Shown here: in pieces, positions 1-11,645 of the stretch | How positions within the stretch are numbered: the stretch's first letter is position 1 | Layout of the letters: the number at the start of each line of letters is the position of its first letter | Source of the DNA: Eremophila alpestris peregrina | Lineage: Eukaryota; Chordata; Aves; Passeriformes; Alaudidae | Assembly (NCBI GenBank): GCA_009792885.1 | Contig: WMCF01000150.1 | Span: 665,358-729,357 of the forward strand | DNA: 64,000 nucleotides | Direction: 5' to 3' | Program-made: the position numbers and the translations under genes | The notes under the pieces: model-generated | Database searches by the model: none | What the model was told of the DNA's origin: nothing | The model's input: the letters and a program-made list of their open reading frames with translations, nothing else

Positions 1-774
1 TTCAGCCTGAGTTTCCCCACTCAGAGTCCTTCACCTGTGCAGGCCCAGACAGCTTTGGAGGCTTTGAAGTGCAGCTTCACACTTGCTGTTTCCCCCTCCC
101 AAAAAAAGGAACCAGTTCTGGGGCTGAGCACAACAAGCTGCATCAGGTTTGCAGCTCCTTCTGCAAACAGGGTGAGGAAAGAGGAGGTGAAAGATGAGGT
201 GAGAGAGGAGATGAGAGATCACCCTCTTCTCTCTGAGTGCCCAGGACAGGCCAGGCTGCTCCTCTCAGATATTCCAGAGGAACTGTGGGATCTCCAGGAA
301 GGCTCAGCTGTTGTTTGTCTGCTCCAAAGCCCCAGGTGGAGGCTAAATCCCCAGGGAGATTAGTGGCTGAGTTTTATCTTCACCCACCCCTCTTTCTCAC
401 CCCAGTCTGGTTGGATGAATCCATCTGGGAGAGCTGGGACAGCTGAGCCCTGTCCCCACTCACCCCAGGGATGGGAATCGTGTCCCCTGTGCCTGTCCTG
501 TTGTGCAATGCCCTGCTTTTGGGGTGGTGAGTGAGAAAAATGTGGATTTCCCCACAGCCAGGTGGATCTCAGGCGGTTCAGGCCCCCTTGGGAAGGGAGG
601 ATCCCTGTCCCTTTCTCCTGCAAAGCCACCCCGAGGTGCCACCAAGGCCTGCCCAGGGCGGGAGGGCGAGGGGAGGGCTGCCAGGGGGGGATGTCCCTGT
701 CCCCAGGGCGGGTGGCCCTGAGCGTTCTCCTCGAAGGGGGATTTGCCTGCCAGGCCCATCTGTTCCTCAGGCCC

Positions 775-788
775 GTTGCCATGGTGAT
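775..788. promoter_or_regulatory. RFX X-box-like motif
   Basis: gttgccatggtgat fits the RFX palindrome GTTNCCATGGNAAC except at one base of the right half-site. It lies in intron 1 or upstream DNA. Function is unknown; a single motif match can occur by chance. Confidence 0.25.
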
Positions 789-982
789 AGGGTGGCTTCA
801 GACGGGCCGGGAAAAAGAATCCAGGCAGGAAAAATATTCCTTTTTTTTTTTCTTTAAATCCTGGGTGGAAATGAAGGGGAGAGGGAGGGGACACTTCTGG
901 CTCCTCCCTGTGTCCCCCCCTCCTCAGGCTCCTCCTGCTCTTCCCTTCCCCTCCAGGCTGGGTCTCCCATCCAGGTGTGTGG

Positions 983-1150
983 CAGGTGAGGGCTGGGGCT
1001 GTGCAGGTGAGATCTGGAGCTCTTCAGGTGAGGTCTGGAGCTCTTCAGGTGAGGGTTTGAGCTGTGCAGGTGAGATCTGGAGCTGTGCAGGTGAGGTTTG
1101 GGGCTGTTCAGGTGAGGGTTTGGGCTGTTCAGGTGAGGTGTGGGAGCTCT
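983..1150 (+). repeat. 21-bp minisatellite, eight copies
   Basis: Eight head-to-tail units of exactly 21 bp start at 983, 1004, 1025, 1046, 1067, 1088, 1109 and 1130, each beginning caggtgag followed by variants of ntctggagctctt. Unit length is perfectly conserved while the bases diverge, and every unit keeps caggtgag, identical to a strong vertebrate 5' splice site on the + strand. Confidence 0.95.
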
Positions 1151-1889
1151 CCTGCCCCCCTGGCATGGCCACAAGCACTGAGGATGCTCTGGCGAAGGGG
1201 CTCTCCCTCAGCCCTGGAGCCATTCCCATGGAATCCCAGACTGGGTTTGGGTTGGGAGGACCTTCAGGATCATCTCTGCCCAGCCCAGATTCCCTCACCT
1301 TGCCCAGGTGTGTGCCCAAGAGCAGCCTGGTTTTGATGCAAGGAGTCACTTGTCAGGGCGAGTTACTCCAAATCTTCCCAGTGAAAAAAAAAAGCCAGGA
1401 ACAGAGTGGAGATGTTGCCCTGCTATTTGTGTGCATATGGCTCTGCCTGCCTGGGTGGATCTCAAGTGGAAATGGCCTGGAAAAACAGAAAAAGCAAACA
1501 AAAAGAGGAAACAACAAATAAATATCAGCTTGTTGTCAGCGAGATCCGGGCTAACGTCTGACAGACGGGAGTGAGGCGAACGCAAAGTGACAGATTGACA
1601 GAAAGACAGACATGTTTGTGTGCTGCTTTAGCATCCTGAGAGAAACAGAGGAGAATTCAGCTTCGCAGGGGACCTTGAGGGGTCACCTACCTGCCTGCTG
1701 AGGGGGGTGGGTGTGCTAAAAACCCTCTGGCAGGAGCTCAGCACCCCTGGCCCCCTGCCCCGGGCACCAGGAGGCTGCTCTGAGGGGCAGGGCTGGCAGG
1801 AGATGGCTCCAAACTGGTGGGACTGGAGCAGGGAGGAAAGTGAGCCTGGGACAGGCAGGAAGCTCTGTGGTTTAGGGATGAGGGGGTGT

Positions 1890-1952
1890 TTGGGCAAGGA
1901 TTGGACTCGGTGATCTTGGACGGCTTTCCCAACCCTAATATCCTGTGATCCC
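1890..1952 (+). mobile_element. CR1 LINE 3' end remnant, sense strand
   Basis: gggcaaggattggactcggtgatcttgg, then ctttcccaaccctaatatcctgtgat, follows the consensus of the last 60 bp of bird CR1 elements (ggactgggtgatct...ttccaacc...attctatgat). Confidence 0.75.
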
Positions 1953-2200
1953 AAACCTAAAAGGCTCCTTTTGGGCAGGACACTTGCTGCAAAGGCAGGC
2001 TGGGGGTTTTGATGACGAGATTTTTTGTGTGTTCCTCCTGAATCTGGGGAGGTGAGATTGATGGGCTGAGTTGTGCCTGTGCACTCCCTGTCCCTGGTGG
2101 GGTCTGGCTGTGCTGGCTGCAGTCCCTGCTGGAGATTTCCCCATCTCTGGCTTTCCCCCTGCCCTGGACATGTCTGCTCCCAGGGCAGGAGGCAGTGGGA

Positions 2201-2305
2201 GAGGTTGGATAGGGCTTGGATCAACCTGGCAATTGTCCCTGTCTGTGGCAGGGGAGTGGGAAGTTGATATTTAACTTCCCTTTCCCACCCATTCCATGAT
2301 TTTAG
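2201..2305 (+). mobile_element. CR1 LINE 3' end fragment, sense strand
   Basis: gaggttggatagggcttgga followed by tcaacctgg, tgtccctgtctgtggcaggg and a terminal tttcccacccattccatgat matches the order of segments in the CR1 3'UTR. It is diverged. Confidence 0.65.
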
Positions 2306-4934
2306 GCTTTGTGGCCAGGGTCAGGTGTTGAAGACAAGCTTTGTTTGCCCAGCACCAGACCCAAGGCTTGCACTGGGAGCTGAGATGAGGAACCAGGTGC
2401 TCACATGGCCCTTGTGAGTGCAGAGCTGGCTTCAAGTCACCTCTGTGCTCCCCTTGATCCCAGATCTGAGAGCAGCAGGGCTGAATGTCACCTGTTCCCA
2501 TGTGAGCAGCGATTTACAAGCGCTCATCCTGCTCCTTGTTTGCAGAGCAAATGCCCTTTTCCTGCTGGCTCTGCCCTCCCTGCAGTGGGGAATCAGCAGA
2601 TTCTGGGCTGGAAGCTTCTCCCAGATTTATGAGCTTGCTCTTCACCTTGAGAGTGAGGCTCCCTTGCCCTGAGAAAGCTTTGAAACCCAAAACACCAATT
2701 GCTGACTTCAGCAAACACCATTGATCCTCCTGCAAATAAAATCCCTTTCTTTCTCCTTTTTAGGGCACGGCTTGTGGGGGTTTTGTTGTTGTCTCTCTTT
2801 TGTGTTTCTCTTTTTTCCCTCTGGAGACACGAGTCCCAAATGGCTCTGAGCAAAATCGATGTGATGTGAAAAGAACTCATCGATAGTCCTTAAGGGGGAT
2901 ATTTCCAACCAGCCAGACACCAACAAAAACCCCACCAAAACCCCTCCTCTCATCCTCCCCTCCCCTTGAACGGCAAGGTTCTTTAATTGGCTTTTAATCC
3001 TGGGAAGAGCAGGGCTGTTTGCATGGAATTGGTGATAGGGGATCATATCTTGCCCTGAGTGATGGGATATTTGATGCTGTGCCTCAGAAACCTGAGCCAA
3101 CATGGGAAATCAGGTGGGGAGGGGGATCCCAGCCTGGCTCAGTGCCCAAGCACAGACACAGCTGCTTTTTTTTAATTTCCAGTAATGATCAGGAGCACGA
3201 TGGGGAACAATCCCCTTTTGTCCTGCTGCTCCAGGGGGTGGAGTGACCCAGGGGAAAAGCCTTGATGGATGTTTGGGGTGTACAAAGAGGGGGCGTCACT
3301 GGGCACTTTGGGTTGTTTTGAGCTTGGTTCCAGTGGTGTCCCACACCTGGCCCTGGCTGTGGCAGGGACAAACACTGACCCCCGTGGCTGTTCCTGCACA
3401 CCCTCACCTCATCCCTGCATCCCCAAATGTCACTGCCAGGCCTCTGCCAGCCCCAGGCTGGGCTTGGGGATGAAAGGGTGACAAACCCAGCCAGTCACCA
3501 GCTCACCCTCCCCCAGCTCTTCAGGCATCACAGGGGCTCTGGATCCAAAGTGAGGGGCAGTGACACCACCAGCACATGGAACACTCCAGAAAGGGGTGCT
3601 GGGAGGCACCTGGAGCTGGGAGAGCTCCAACAGCACCATGTCCCCCAGCTCTGAGCCCAGTGCTGGAAATGCCCCCTGGCTCCGAGTTGACTCAAGCACA
3701 GACACTTGTTGATGGGGATGACACCGTTGGTTCCTGGCTGGTTTTTGTTTGTTTTGTTCTGTGTTTCTTGCTGCAGCTGCCTTTGGAGCAATAAATAGCT
3801 GTGGAGCTTGCTTGTGGTCTGTGCAAAGCTGTAAATATTTAATCAGAGGTCTGAAGAAGCTGGATTCGTTTGGTTGGCAAAAGATAAAAATGGCTTTTTA
3901 GGGACAGACCTTCAGAATGAAGCTCAGGGTCAGCTTTTAATTAATCAATTACTTCAAGATTGGAGCACGCTGGTCAGTGACAGATTTTCTGAGCACCTCA
4001 GCTCCCAGCAAACCTAACACATGCCAGAGCACCTGAGCTGACTGGCACTCAGCATGGCCCTGGTGTGAAATATGATTTACAGAGGCAGCCCTGCTGAATG
4101 TGCCAGCAAAGTGTTACCTGTGCCCACTCCTCCTGCTTCTTCTTGGGGTTTGGATTCTGCTCTCCAAGGAAGACAAAGAGAGAAGGATTTCCTTCCTACA
4201 CCAGGGTCTTTGTTGGGATTAAGATCCAGGGCCTGGACAACTGTTTCTGTGGAATCCCTTTTGCACACTCCTGAGGGATTTGAGCTTTTATTCCCCCACT
4301 GGCACAGAAACCTCTCCAGCAGGCACCTGCAGCTGCACTCCACGGCCAGGCCACCTGCAAAAGCACTGGCACACAGGAACTGGCTGTCCCCCTCTTTGCA
4401 GGGCTGAGTTCTGAGTGGCCTCAGAGCCAGACAGACCCCACAGCTCAATCCCTGCTCGGGGGATCCTGTCCCAGCTCCCAGGCTGCATCCCAGGTGCTCC
4501 CATGTGCAGCATTTCCATGTTGGCTCTGGCTTGGAGCAGGGATTTGGAATGCCCAGGGCTCTCCAGTGTGTTCTGCAGTGCCAGGTCTGTGCATGGTCAT
4601 CCCTTGGGACTGGGCAGTGGGGTGGCCACGACTTGGCCAGCTGGTGTTTGCCTTGTGAGCAGGAGCAGCTCTGCTGCCTAATCCCAGCATCCTGCCTGCT
4701 AAATCCCAGCCTTGGGATGAGCTCCTGGAGCCCAGCTGTCCACTCCAGGGTCCAGAGCCTTTGACAGGGCTTGTTCCTGAGGGCTTTGTGTGCACAGGAT
4801 AACCGTGCTGATTGAAGCACTCCCTGCCTGGGGCACAGAGCTCACCTCGCACTGCTCGTTGTCACCGTGCTGGGGACACTCAGTGCAAGATCCAGGGAGG
4901 GACAATAACCCAGAGAGCTGGTACTGCAGGGTGG

Positions 4935-5370
4935 AGGTGTGGAGGATGCAGGATTTGAAGGATGAGGATGGATAGGGATGCAAGATGGGGATGCTGGGGT
5001 TGGAGGGTGGGGATTTGAGGGGATGTGAGGAATGCAAGATGGGGATGTGGGAGATGCAGGATGGGGATGCAGGATGGGGATACAGATTTTGCAAGATGGG
5101 GATGTGGGAGATGCAGGATGGGGTGTGAGGGGTGCAGGATGGGGATGGAAGAGGGTGTAGGATGGGGATGTGAGTGGGACAGGATGGGGATACGAGGAAT
5201 GCAGGGTGGGGAGGTGAGGGATGCAGGATCGGGCTGCAGGGGTTGCAGGATGGGGATGTCAGGAGTGCAGGATGGGGACACGATGAGGGATGAGAGTGCA
5301 GGGGTTTCAGGGTGGAATGTGAGGGTTTCAGGGTGGAACGCGAGGACGGGGATTCGGAGGTTTCAGGATG
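4935..5370 (+). repeat. Degenerate GGATGGGGATG-type minisatellite
   Basis: Many imperfect copies of a motif built on gcaggatggggatgtgag, with unit lengths roughly 15-30 bp, run from about 4935 to 5370. The + strand is G-rich and C-poor. It yields long spurious open frames on both strands, one reading RWGCGRCRMG-like repeats. Confidence 0.85.
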
Positions 5371-5599
5371 GGGTTAATGCTCTGCACCGAGGCATCCTTT
5401 GTTCTGGGCAGGCTGCTGAGGTTTGGAAATGGAGCGCTGGGGAGCGAGCACCGCAAAATAGAAACGTCCGCACTTTCGCGCTGCTGATTTTCAGTTTCAG
5501 CAGCTGCTCCATTTGGAAGGGATGAAAACGCGCTCCGGCTTAGTAGGAGTCAATTAAAAATAAACCGAGGGAGAGGATTGCTGCTGGAGCCCAGCTCAT

Positions 5600-5880
5600 C
5601 GGACATAAAAGTTGCGTCCTTCTCCGGGCTGGATTTGCCACGGGCGGCGGGATGGAGCGGGGAGCGCTCATTATCATGAGCATGGCAATGCCGCCGGTCG
5701 CGCTCCATTCCCGGCCCCGCCGCTTTGTTCCCGCTGTCCCCGGAGCGGGGATGAGCCGGGCCCGGCCCCTCTGACCCCCCCTTTGTCTGGGGAGGGGACA
5801 GCGCTGTCCCCCCGCGGGGTGACACTGCCGCCTGCCCGCCCGGATTAGGCAGCAGCCCGCGGATATCTGCGGGGAGGGGG
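5600..5880. promoter_or_regulatory. Short CpG island, possible alternative promoter or enhancer
   Basis: Roughly 28 CpG dinucleotides by eye in about 280 bp at high GC, near the expected frequency, while surrounding DNA is CpG-poor. It contains the inverted repeat gctcat-tatc-atgagc (around 5665-5680) and GC-box-like ccccgccgc. CpG islands usually mark promoters, so this could be an alternative first exon of NECTIN1 or another transcript. I could not find a signal-peptide-like ORF ending at a phase-1 donor here. Confidence 0.5.
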
Positions 5881-8137
5881 CAGGGAGCCGCTGCTTCCTT
5901 TTGTTCTGGATTTTTTTTCCAATTTTTTTAACCTTCTGTGCTCGGAATGTGGCCGTGGGTTGGGGGATTTGCTTTCTGCCTCCCCAAAATAACAAGGAAA
6001 AGAGGTGGCTTAGCCCTGCACCTGCCCAGGTGAGCGTGCTGCTGTCTGGGATGCACAGCTCTGAGCAGGAGAGGTTGATTCTGTTGGCTTTGCTGATTCC
6101 CCTGCTCCTATTCCTCCTCTGACCACCTATTTTTTGGCAAGGAGCCTCTCGTCCTCCTGCCAGCAAGAAATTGCAAGCCAGGCAGGGAATCCAGGGTCAT
6201 CCAGGGATGTGTGACTGGGAAAGGAAAGGAACAGACCTGATGGCCCACAGTAGGATCCTAATTTTCCTCCCCTTGCTATTATTTCTGCATGGACGCTCCG
6301 CTTGAGCTCTGCTGAGCTGGGAAACGGGGGCAGGTCCTGGCAGTGCCTCCTCCCCTGCCACAAACCCCGCTGGTTTCCACTGCCCGGGAGGGCAGCAGGG
6401 GGTGGGACCGAGCATCATTTTACCGAGGCTGCGCTGGGCATTGGGTTGAAATGCATCATCTTTAAGTGATGAGCCTGAAATCCGAGATGCTCAGCCCGGG
6501 TCGCTTTTCTCAGAGAGGGGATTTGCAAAGGGAGAAGGGGAAAAGCAAGTTCTGCTCAGAAATTTGGGCAAGAACCAGTGGTGCCAAGGAGGGGGAGACA
6601 GGCTCAGCTGATGTTCCCCTTGTCGTGGTTAAGACCCACAAAGGAGAGCAGCACTTGAGGAGTCGTTTCTGAAAGAGAAAAGGCTCTCCTGAAATGGGTT
6701 CTCCAGCTCAGCAGCTCCTTGAGGAGATTTTAGCAGTGGTTGGGGAAGTCTCTGGGTGAGCAGAGCTCTCCCTCTTGTCCAGGGCAGTGAGAAAAGCTCA
6801 GTTTCACTGAGAGAGTTCCCTGCAAGACCCTGCTTTGAAACAAAAGGGGAAAAACGGAGCAAATCATCCAGACTCCCTCGTGTCCAGGGAAAAAAATAGG
6901 CACTTCCAGATTGGTCCAGCCCAAGGTGGATTTCTCATGCAGAGTGCCTGAATTAGGAATTTCTCTCCATTGACTTTGCAGTGAGTGCAGAGAGCCAAGA
7001 TGATGATGTCTGCCCTGTGAGCTGGGTTTTTCCATCGAGGGGGGCTGAGTTTCTCCTCCTCCTCTCACCTTTCTGCAACTTTAGGAGCTGTTTCAGTGGC
7101 TTGGAGATGTTTAAAACCTTCACAGTGGGGAAGGTGGCCCTTTCTTGGAGCCTCCTTCTCCCCTTTCCTGCTTCTCTTCTTCTGTCCCTTTTTCATGGTG
7201 TCCTTGCAAGACAGGAAGAGAAAAACGCCAGGATTGGAAATTAAATCTGGAGAATAAATGGGGGAATTTATTAATTTATTAATCTGACAGAAGTAATTAC
7301 CATCTCTCCAAGATTAATCTCCTTGCCTGGGCTCCCACACGGTCCCAGGAGCCACATGGACTGTGACAGCAAGGCTGGGGAGAGCTTCCTGAGGGGGATG
7401 GAGAGCAGAACACAGGGCAGGGCACAAGGACATCCCAAAGCTGGGCATGAGACAGGCCAGGGGTGACTGTGCTGAAGCTGAACCATCACCTCCTGTGCTC
7501 CCAGAGCTGCCCCTGGGACAGCAGCTGTGGTCCCAAAGCCAAAGGACCTGGCTGGGAGCTGCTGTCTGCAGGAGCTGCCTCTGAGAGATGGATTCTGGCA
7601 GCAGCTTCTGGAGTTCTTGGAGCTGCTGTGAGTCCTTGCCCTCCTCCTGCACCCCTGCTTCCTGTTAATGTGTCATTTAACACAAGTATGGGTAGAATGC
7701 TGCAGTCCTGAGGGGTGCCAGAACATGCTGATGGATCCCCCTGGCTCCAGCTCCTGGCATTATCAATTAAAAAGCCATTTGTCCTCGGTGTGTGCGTTGA
7801 AAAGCTCTCAGTTCATTTTATTCTTCATCACCCCCAGTGCAGGAAGGCCTGGGACTCCATTTAAAATCTATTTGAGCAGAGGCTCAGAGGTTTCTCAGTG
7901 CCTTGGCCAGGTTTCATAGGCTGTGCATTCAGCCAGTGACTTCTCTGCCTCCCAAAGATCCTTTGCTCTCCTTCCACCTCTGTCAAAAAACAAAGGCAGT
8001 GGATCAAGAGGAGGTTTTAAACAATCTCTGTGCATGCTTTGGCCTGATCCTTGCTCGTCTGGCAGTGCCAAGCAAGGACAAGTGGAGGCTTTTTTGCTGT
8101 TTTGTGGCTGAAAACTCCTTTTGTGGTGCTTCCAGTT

Positions 8138-8188
8138 GCTGGATGCCTTTTCCAACCTGGTGATCCTGGATTTCTGTGATTCTGTGAA
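8138..8188 (+). mobile_element. CR1 LINE 3' end remnant, sense strand
   Basis: gctggatgccttttccaacctggtgatcctgg followed by tttctgtgattctgtgaa is the last piece of a CR1 3' end including the octamer tail. Short but characteristic. Confidence 0.6.
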
Positions 8189-9429
8189 TGCTGGGGTGTG
8201 AGCTGTTGGAAGCAGCTCCCTGATGGGATTTAACCAAGCAGGCAGCAGGATTTGAGCCCCACTGCTGCAGGTTTTGGGGTTGGACCTTGGGCCTGCTTTT
8301 CAGCCCAGGGAAAGTTCTTGGTGGTGGCAGCAGGGGAGAATGGACAGCAGGGAACATGCCTGGAAGGGGCAGCTCCTCCCTTGCTGTGGTAAGCCAGGAT
8401 CAGCTCCTGCCCTGCAGCACCAGGGCTGCCTCTGTTCTCTCCCAGGGGCTTTTTTGAGGGTGCTGTGGGGCAGGAAGGACCCAGGCACTGGCTGGAGATG
8501 AGGCTGCTGTCCCAAGACAGCTCCAGCACCAGCCGGGTCAGGCCAGGGAGCCTCATCCCTGCTCTGCTCCTCCTGCCTGGCCCAGCTGTGTCTCCAGGAA
8601 GGTTTCTCATTTCTCATTTCTGGGCTGGGTTTCTCCTTTGGCTGCTTTGTTTACAGGGGAATAAATGACACAATCAGGCGGCCTGATCTGGTGTGCTGGG
8701 AGGGAGGAGAGGCTGATGCACATCTCCGGGGCTGTTGCAATCAGCTCAGCCATTCCCAGCAGCAGGGGCTGTGCACATCAGCCTTGGGAGGGAGGCTGGA
8801 CCCTGCTCTGCCAGCCAGGAGGGTTTTGTGGGGGCACCACCAAACCCAGCATCCACAGCCAGGCTTTTCCCAATCTTCCAGCCCTTTATTCCCCACTGCA
8901 GTGCCCCTTTTCCATCCCTGTGACTTCCTCCCCTCTGTCCCCTCTGTGCTGGCTCCGTGCCCCCCATTTTTGAGTGTCACCCCTTTCCCTGCAGCTCCTG
9001 GCTCTCTGCCTCTCCCTGTACCTCCCATCCCCTGTGTTCCCTGGTGCTGTGGCTGCAGGGGTGAAGCCCAGGGAGCAGGGACAGTCCTGAGCTGTGCCAG
9101 CACCTGCAGGCAGCAGCTGCCACAGGAGCCACGGCCGGACGTGGGATGGGCGAGGTGGATGGGGTGGGAGCGTGGGAGAAAGCAGGGCCTTGTGCATGAA
9201 ATATTCCAAGTGGGGAAAACTGGCAGGGCTGCTAATGCTCTGAAGGAGGAGGAGGCAGCCCTCTCTCAAGCCCTGGGGCAGATAAGGAGGCAATAAAGGA
9301 GAAGAAAACAGCAAGAAATGAGATCCGCCAAGCTGACGGCCCAAGCAAGCTGGAACTTGCCTGGGAAGGCAGCTTGTTCCCGAGTGGGAAGGAGCAGATT
9401 CCCAGTCAGGACTGGCTCTGCACACTGCC

Positions 9430-9443
9430 TTTCCCATGGTAAC
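9430..9443. promoter_or_regulatory. RFX X-box-like motif
   Basis: tttcccatggtaac matches GTTNCCATGGTAAC at all but the first base. It lies in intron 1 or upstream DNA. Confidence 0.25.
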
Positions 9444-10689
9444 AGAGCCCCAGGTTTCCAGGAAAAACTGGGCTTTCAGCATCTGGAGGGGAACTCTGCC
9501 CCCCAAGGCTTAACCCTGGCTCCAGGCTCAGATTTTGGGCAGTTGGAAACTCCAGCCCGGCCCAACAAATCCTCCGTGCAAGTCCCAACTCCCAGAGCTT
9601 ATCTGGGCCCAATCTGGAGCCACGCTGGGGCTCTTTTACAAGGACTGAATAGAAGCAGGCTCATTGCAGCACCATGCCAGGCTCTTTCACTCCTGCTCTA
9701 GCACAGAACAGGAATGAGAAGGGTGGATCTGCTGGATTTTTCCTTTGGGGAGGACAAATATCACCCCACTACCAGGCTGCAGTGCTTCATGTGCAATCTG
9801 TCCTGCACTCAGCCTCACTGGGGCTGCAGGAGGGGAGGGCAGTGGCCTTTCCTGGGCTGAGCCATCCCTCGTCCCTGGGGCTGGCAGCCAGGGGACATTC
9901 CTCAGCAAGCCAGCACAGCCCCTTCCAGCTCCCTGCTCGCACATCCCCGCGCTCAGGGACAGCTCTGATCCGTCCCAGACACAGACACAGGGAGTGATGC
10001 CACGTCCCTGCTGCTTTGCCTGTGACATTTCTCACTAAATCTGCCTTTCTGGGGCGAGTTGGAGCAGGCAGCCCCGTTTCTGGTTGGACAGGCTTTGTTT
10101 GTGCTCTGGGAGAAGCGGAGGGGTTGGGAGCAGGGATGGGAGGTGCAGGGTTTGTGGCCTGGGAGAGAGGGGACGTGCTGGGACTTGCTGCCCAACACTC
10201 CCCCTTCTCCTCTGTTCCAGCTCAAGGTTTTGAACTTTGGGAATGTCTCCCTGAGAAAAAAAAAAAAAAGGTGTGTGAAACGGTGCCAGAGGGAAGCAAG
10301 GGATGGAGAAGGGGAACAGCAGGAGCAGGGGGTTGTCTCGTGGGAGTTGTCTGAGTCAAGGCTGTCCAGTTTGGGGACACAGGGAGCACCCAGCCATCCC
10401 CCCTGAGCCAATTCCAGGCTCTGGAATTGAAAGGCTCCTGTCTGTGAGGAGAAGGAATGGCATTGTTTCCCTTTCCCTGCTTCCCTCTCTTCTACTCCGC
10501 TCCTGCTCCATTTCAAATGTGATTTTTCCCCCCAGTCCCTTCTCTTCCCACCGTTCTCCCCTCTCTTCCATCCCTTTGTCTCACTCTGTGTGAGCCCCTC
10601 TCCTGCCTGCCTGCAGAATTCCTGTGCCCAGACACAACAGATGCTGAAGGGCAGGACTGGAACTGCTCTAGATGCAATCTCCATTTTGC

Positions 10690-10885
10690 TCAAGGATCAT
10701 TAATTACCTCGATGATTAAATACAATTAAAGATCCGTAAGACCTTTCCCATATCAGGGCCTTTAGCAAGGGCAGCTTTTAGGAACCTGCAGCAGCAGTAA
10801 AACAAAAGGAGGAGATAGACCAGTAAATCGGGGAATCCCAATTAAAACCCGTGCTTAGCTCATTAACCTAATTACACATTGTGTC
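10690..10885. promoter_or_regulatory. Candidate conserved non-coding element (AT-rich)
   Basis: A non-repetitive block with closely spaced homeobox-type cores (attaattacc, gatgattaaata, caattaaag, cccaattaaaac, cattaacctaattac) in otherwise GC-rich surroundings. This texture is typical of deeply conserved vertebrate enhancers, but conservation cannot be judged from one sequence. Confidence 0.25.
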
Positions 10886-11437
10886 TTGCTGGCCTCAGCT
10901 CGGCCGAGGGGGAGGCGAGGCGGCAGTGGGGGCGGGCTGGGTGTCCATGTGCTGATCCTGTGGGATTGTTTGTGTCAGGTCTCCATTGTCCCTTTGCCTG
11001 AGAAAACGGCCTTGGAGGGGGATTCAGGGCCGGGGCCGCAGAAATCCAGGAGTGTTTTGTTCCCAGCTGTGTGTACTTGGAACACAGCACGCGTTTCCTC
11101 TTCCCTGAAACGTTCCCTGGGCACACACCCTGCTCTGTGCCCTGCCTGCCAGGTGGCTCCTGCCCACACCCAGCTCACATGGAGGGAAGGGGAGTGGGTG
11201 AATGGGATGGAAATGGGTCTGAGGAGGAGAGGGGCTCTCTGGGAAAGGGGAAATGGGTCAGTGCTGAGCACGGAGAATCCCCCAGCCAGGCAGATTCCTG
11301 TGCTGAGGCTGAAGAACACCAGACCCCCCTGACTTGGGGCTTGCCCTGCAGGGAGCCATCTGCTCTGGGTATCTGCTGTGGCACCAGGAATGTCTGTCCC
11401 TGGTCCCATCCCCCTTCTCACAGCAGGCTGCACAAAG

Positions 11438-11572
11438 NNNNNNNNNNNNNNNNNNNNNNNNNNNNNNNNNNNNNNNNNNNNNNNNNNNNNNNNNNNNNNN
11501 NNNNNNNNNNNNNNNNNNNNNNNNNNNNNNNNNNNNNNNNNNNNNNNNNNNNNNNNNNNNNNNNNNNNNNNN
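11438..11572. other. Assembly gap (135 N)
   Basis: A run of 135 undetermined bases. Open frames crossing it are meaningless. The flanks show it lies inside a 43-bp tandem repeat. Confidence 1.
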
Positions 11573-11645
11573 TCCCACCCTGAGCCCCAAAACCCTGCAC
11601 AAAGCCCTCTCCTTTTCCCACCCTGAGCCCCAAAACCCTGCTCCC
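11573..11645 (+). repeat. 43-bp minisatellite interrupted by the assembly gap
   Basis: tcccaccctgagccccaaaa begins at 11573 and again at 11616, a 43-bp period. The base run just left of the gap (ctgcacaaag, ending at 11437) equals an internal segment of the same unit, so the array very likely continues through the gap. Confidence 0.85.

Noticed and set aside
562..1521. Open frame of 319 codons on the + strand
   Set aside because: It crosses a minisatellite (WSCAGEVWGCSGE-like repeats) and a poly-T run, has repeat-driven composition and no known domain.
5025..5525. RMGMQDGDT-type repeat protein
   Set aside because: Translation of a degenerate GGATGGGGATG minisatellite; no start context, domain or splice sites.
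5612..5848. Possible NECTIN1 first exon within the CpG island
   Set aside because: None of the frames shows a hydrophobic signal peptide ending one base into a Gly codon at a gt donor, as exon 2 requires.
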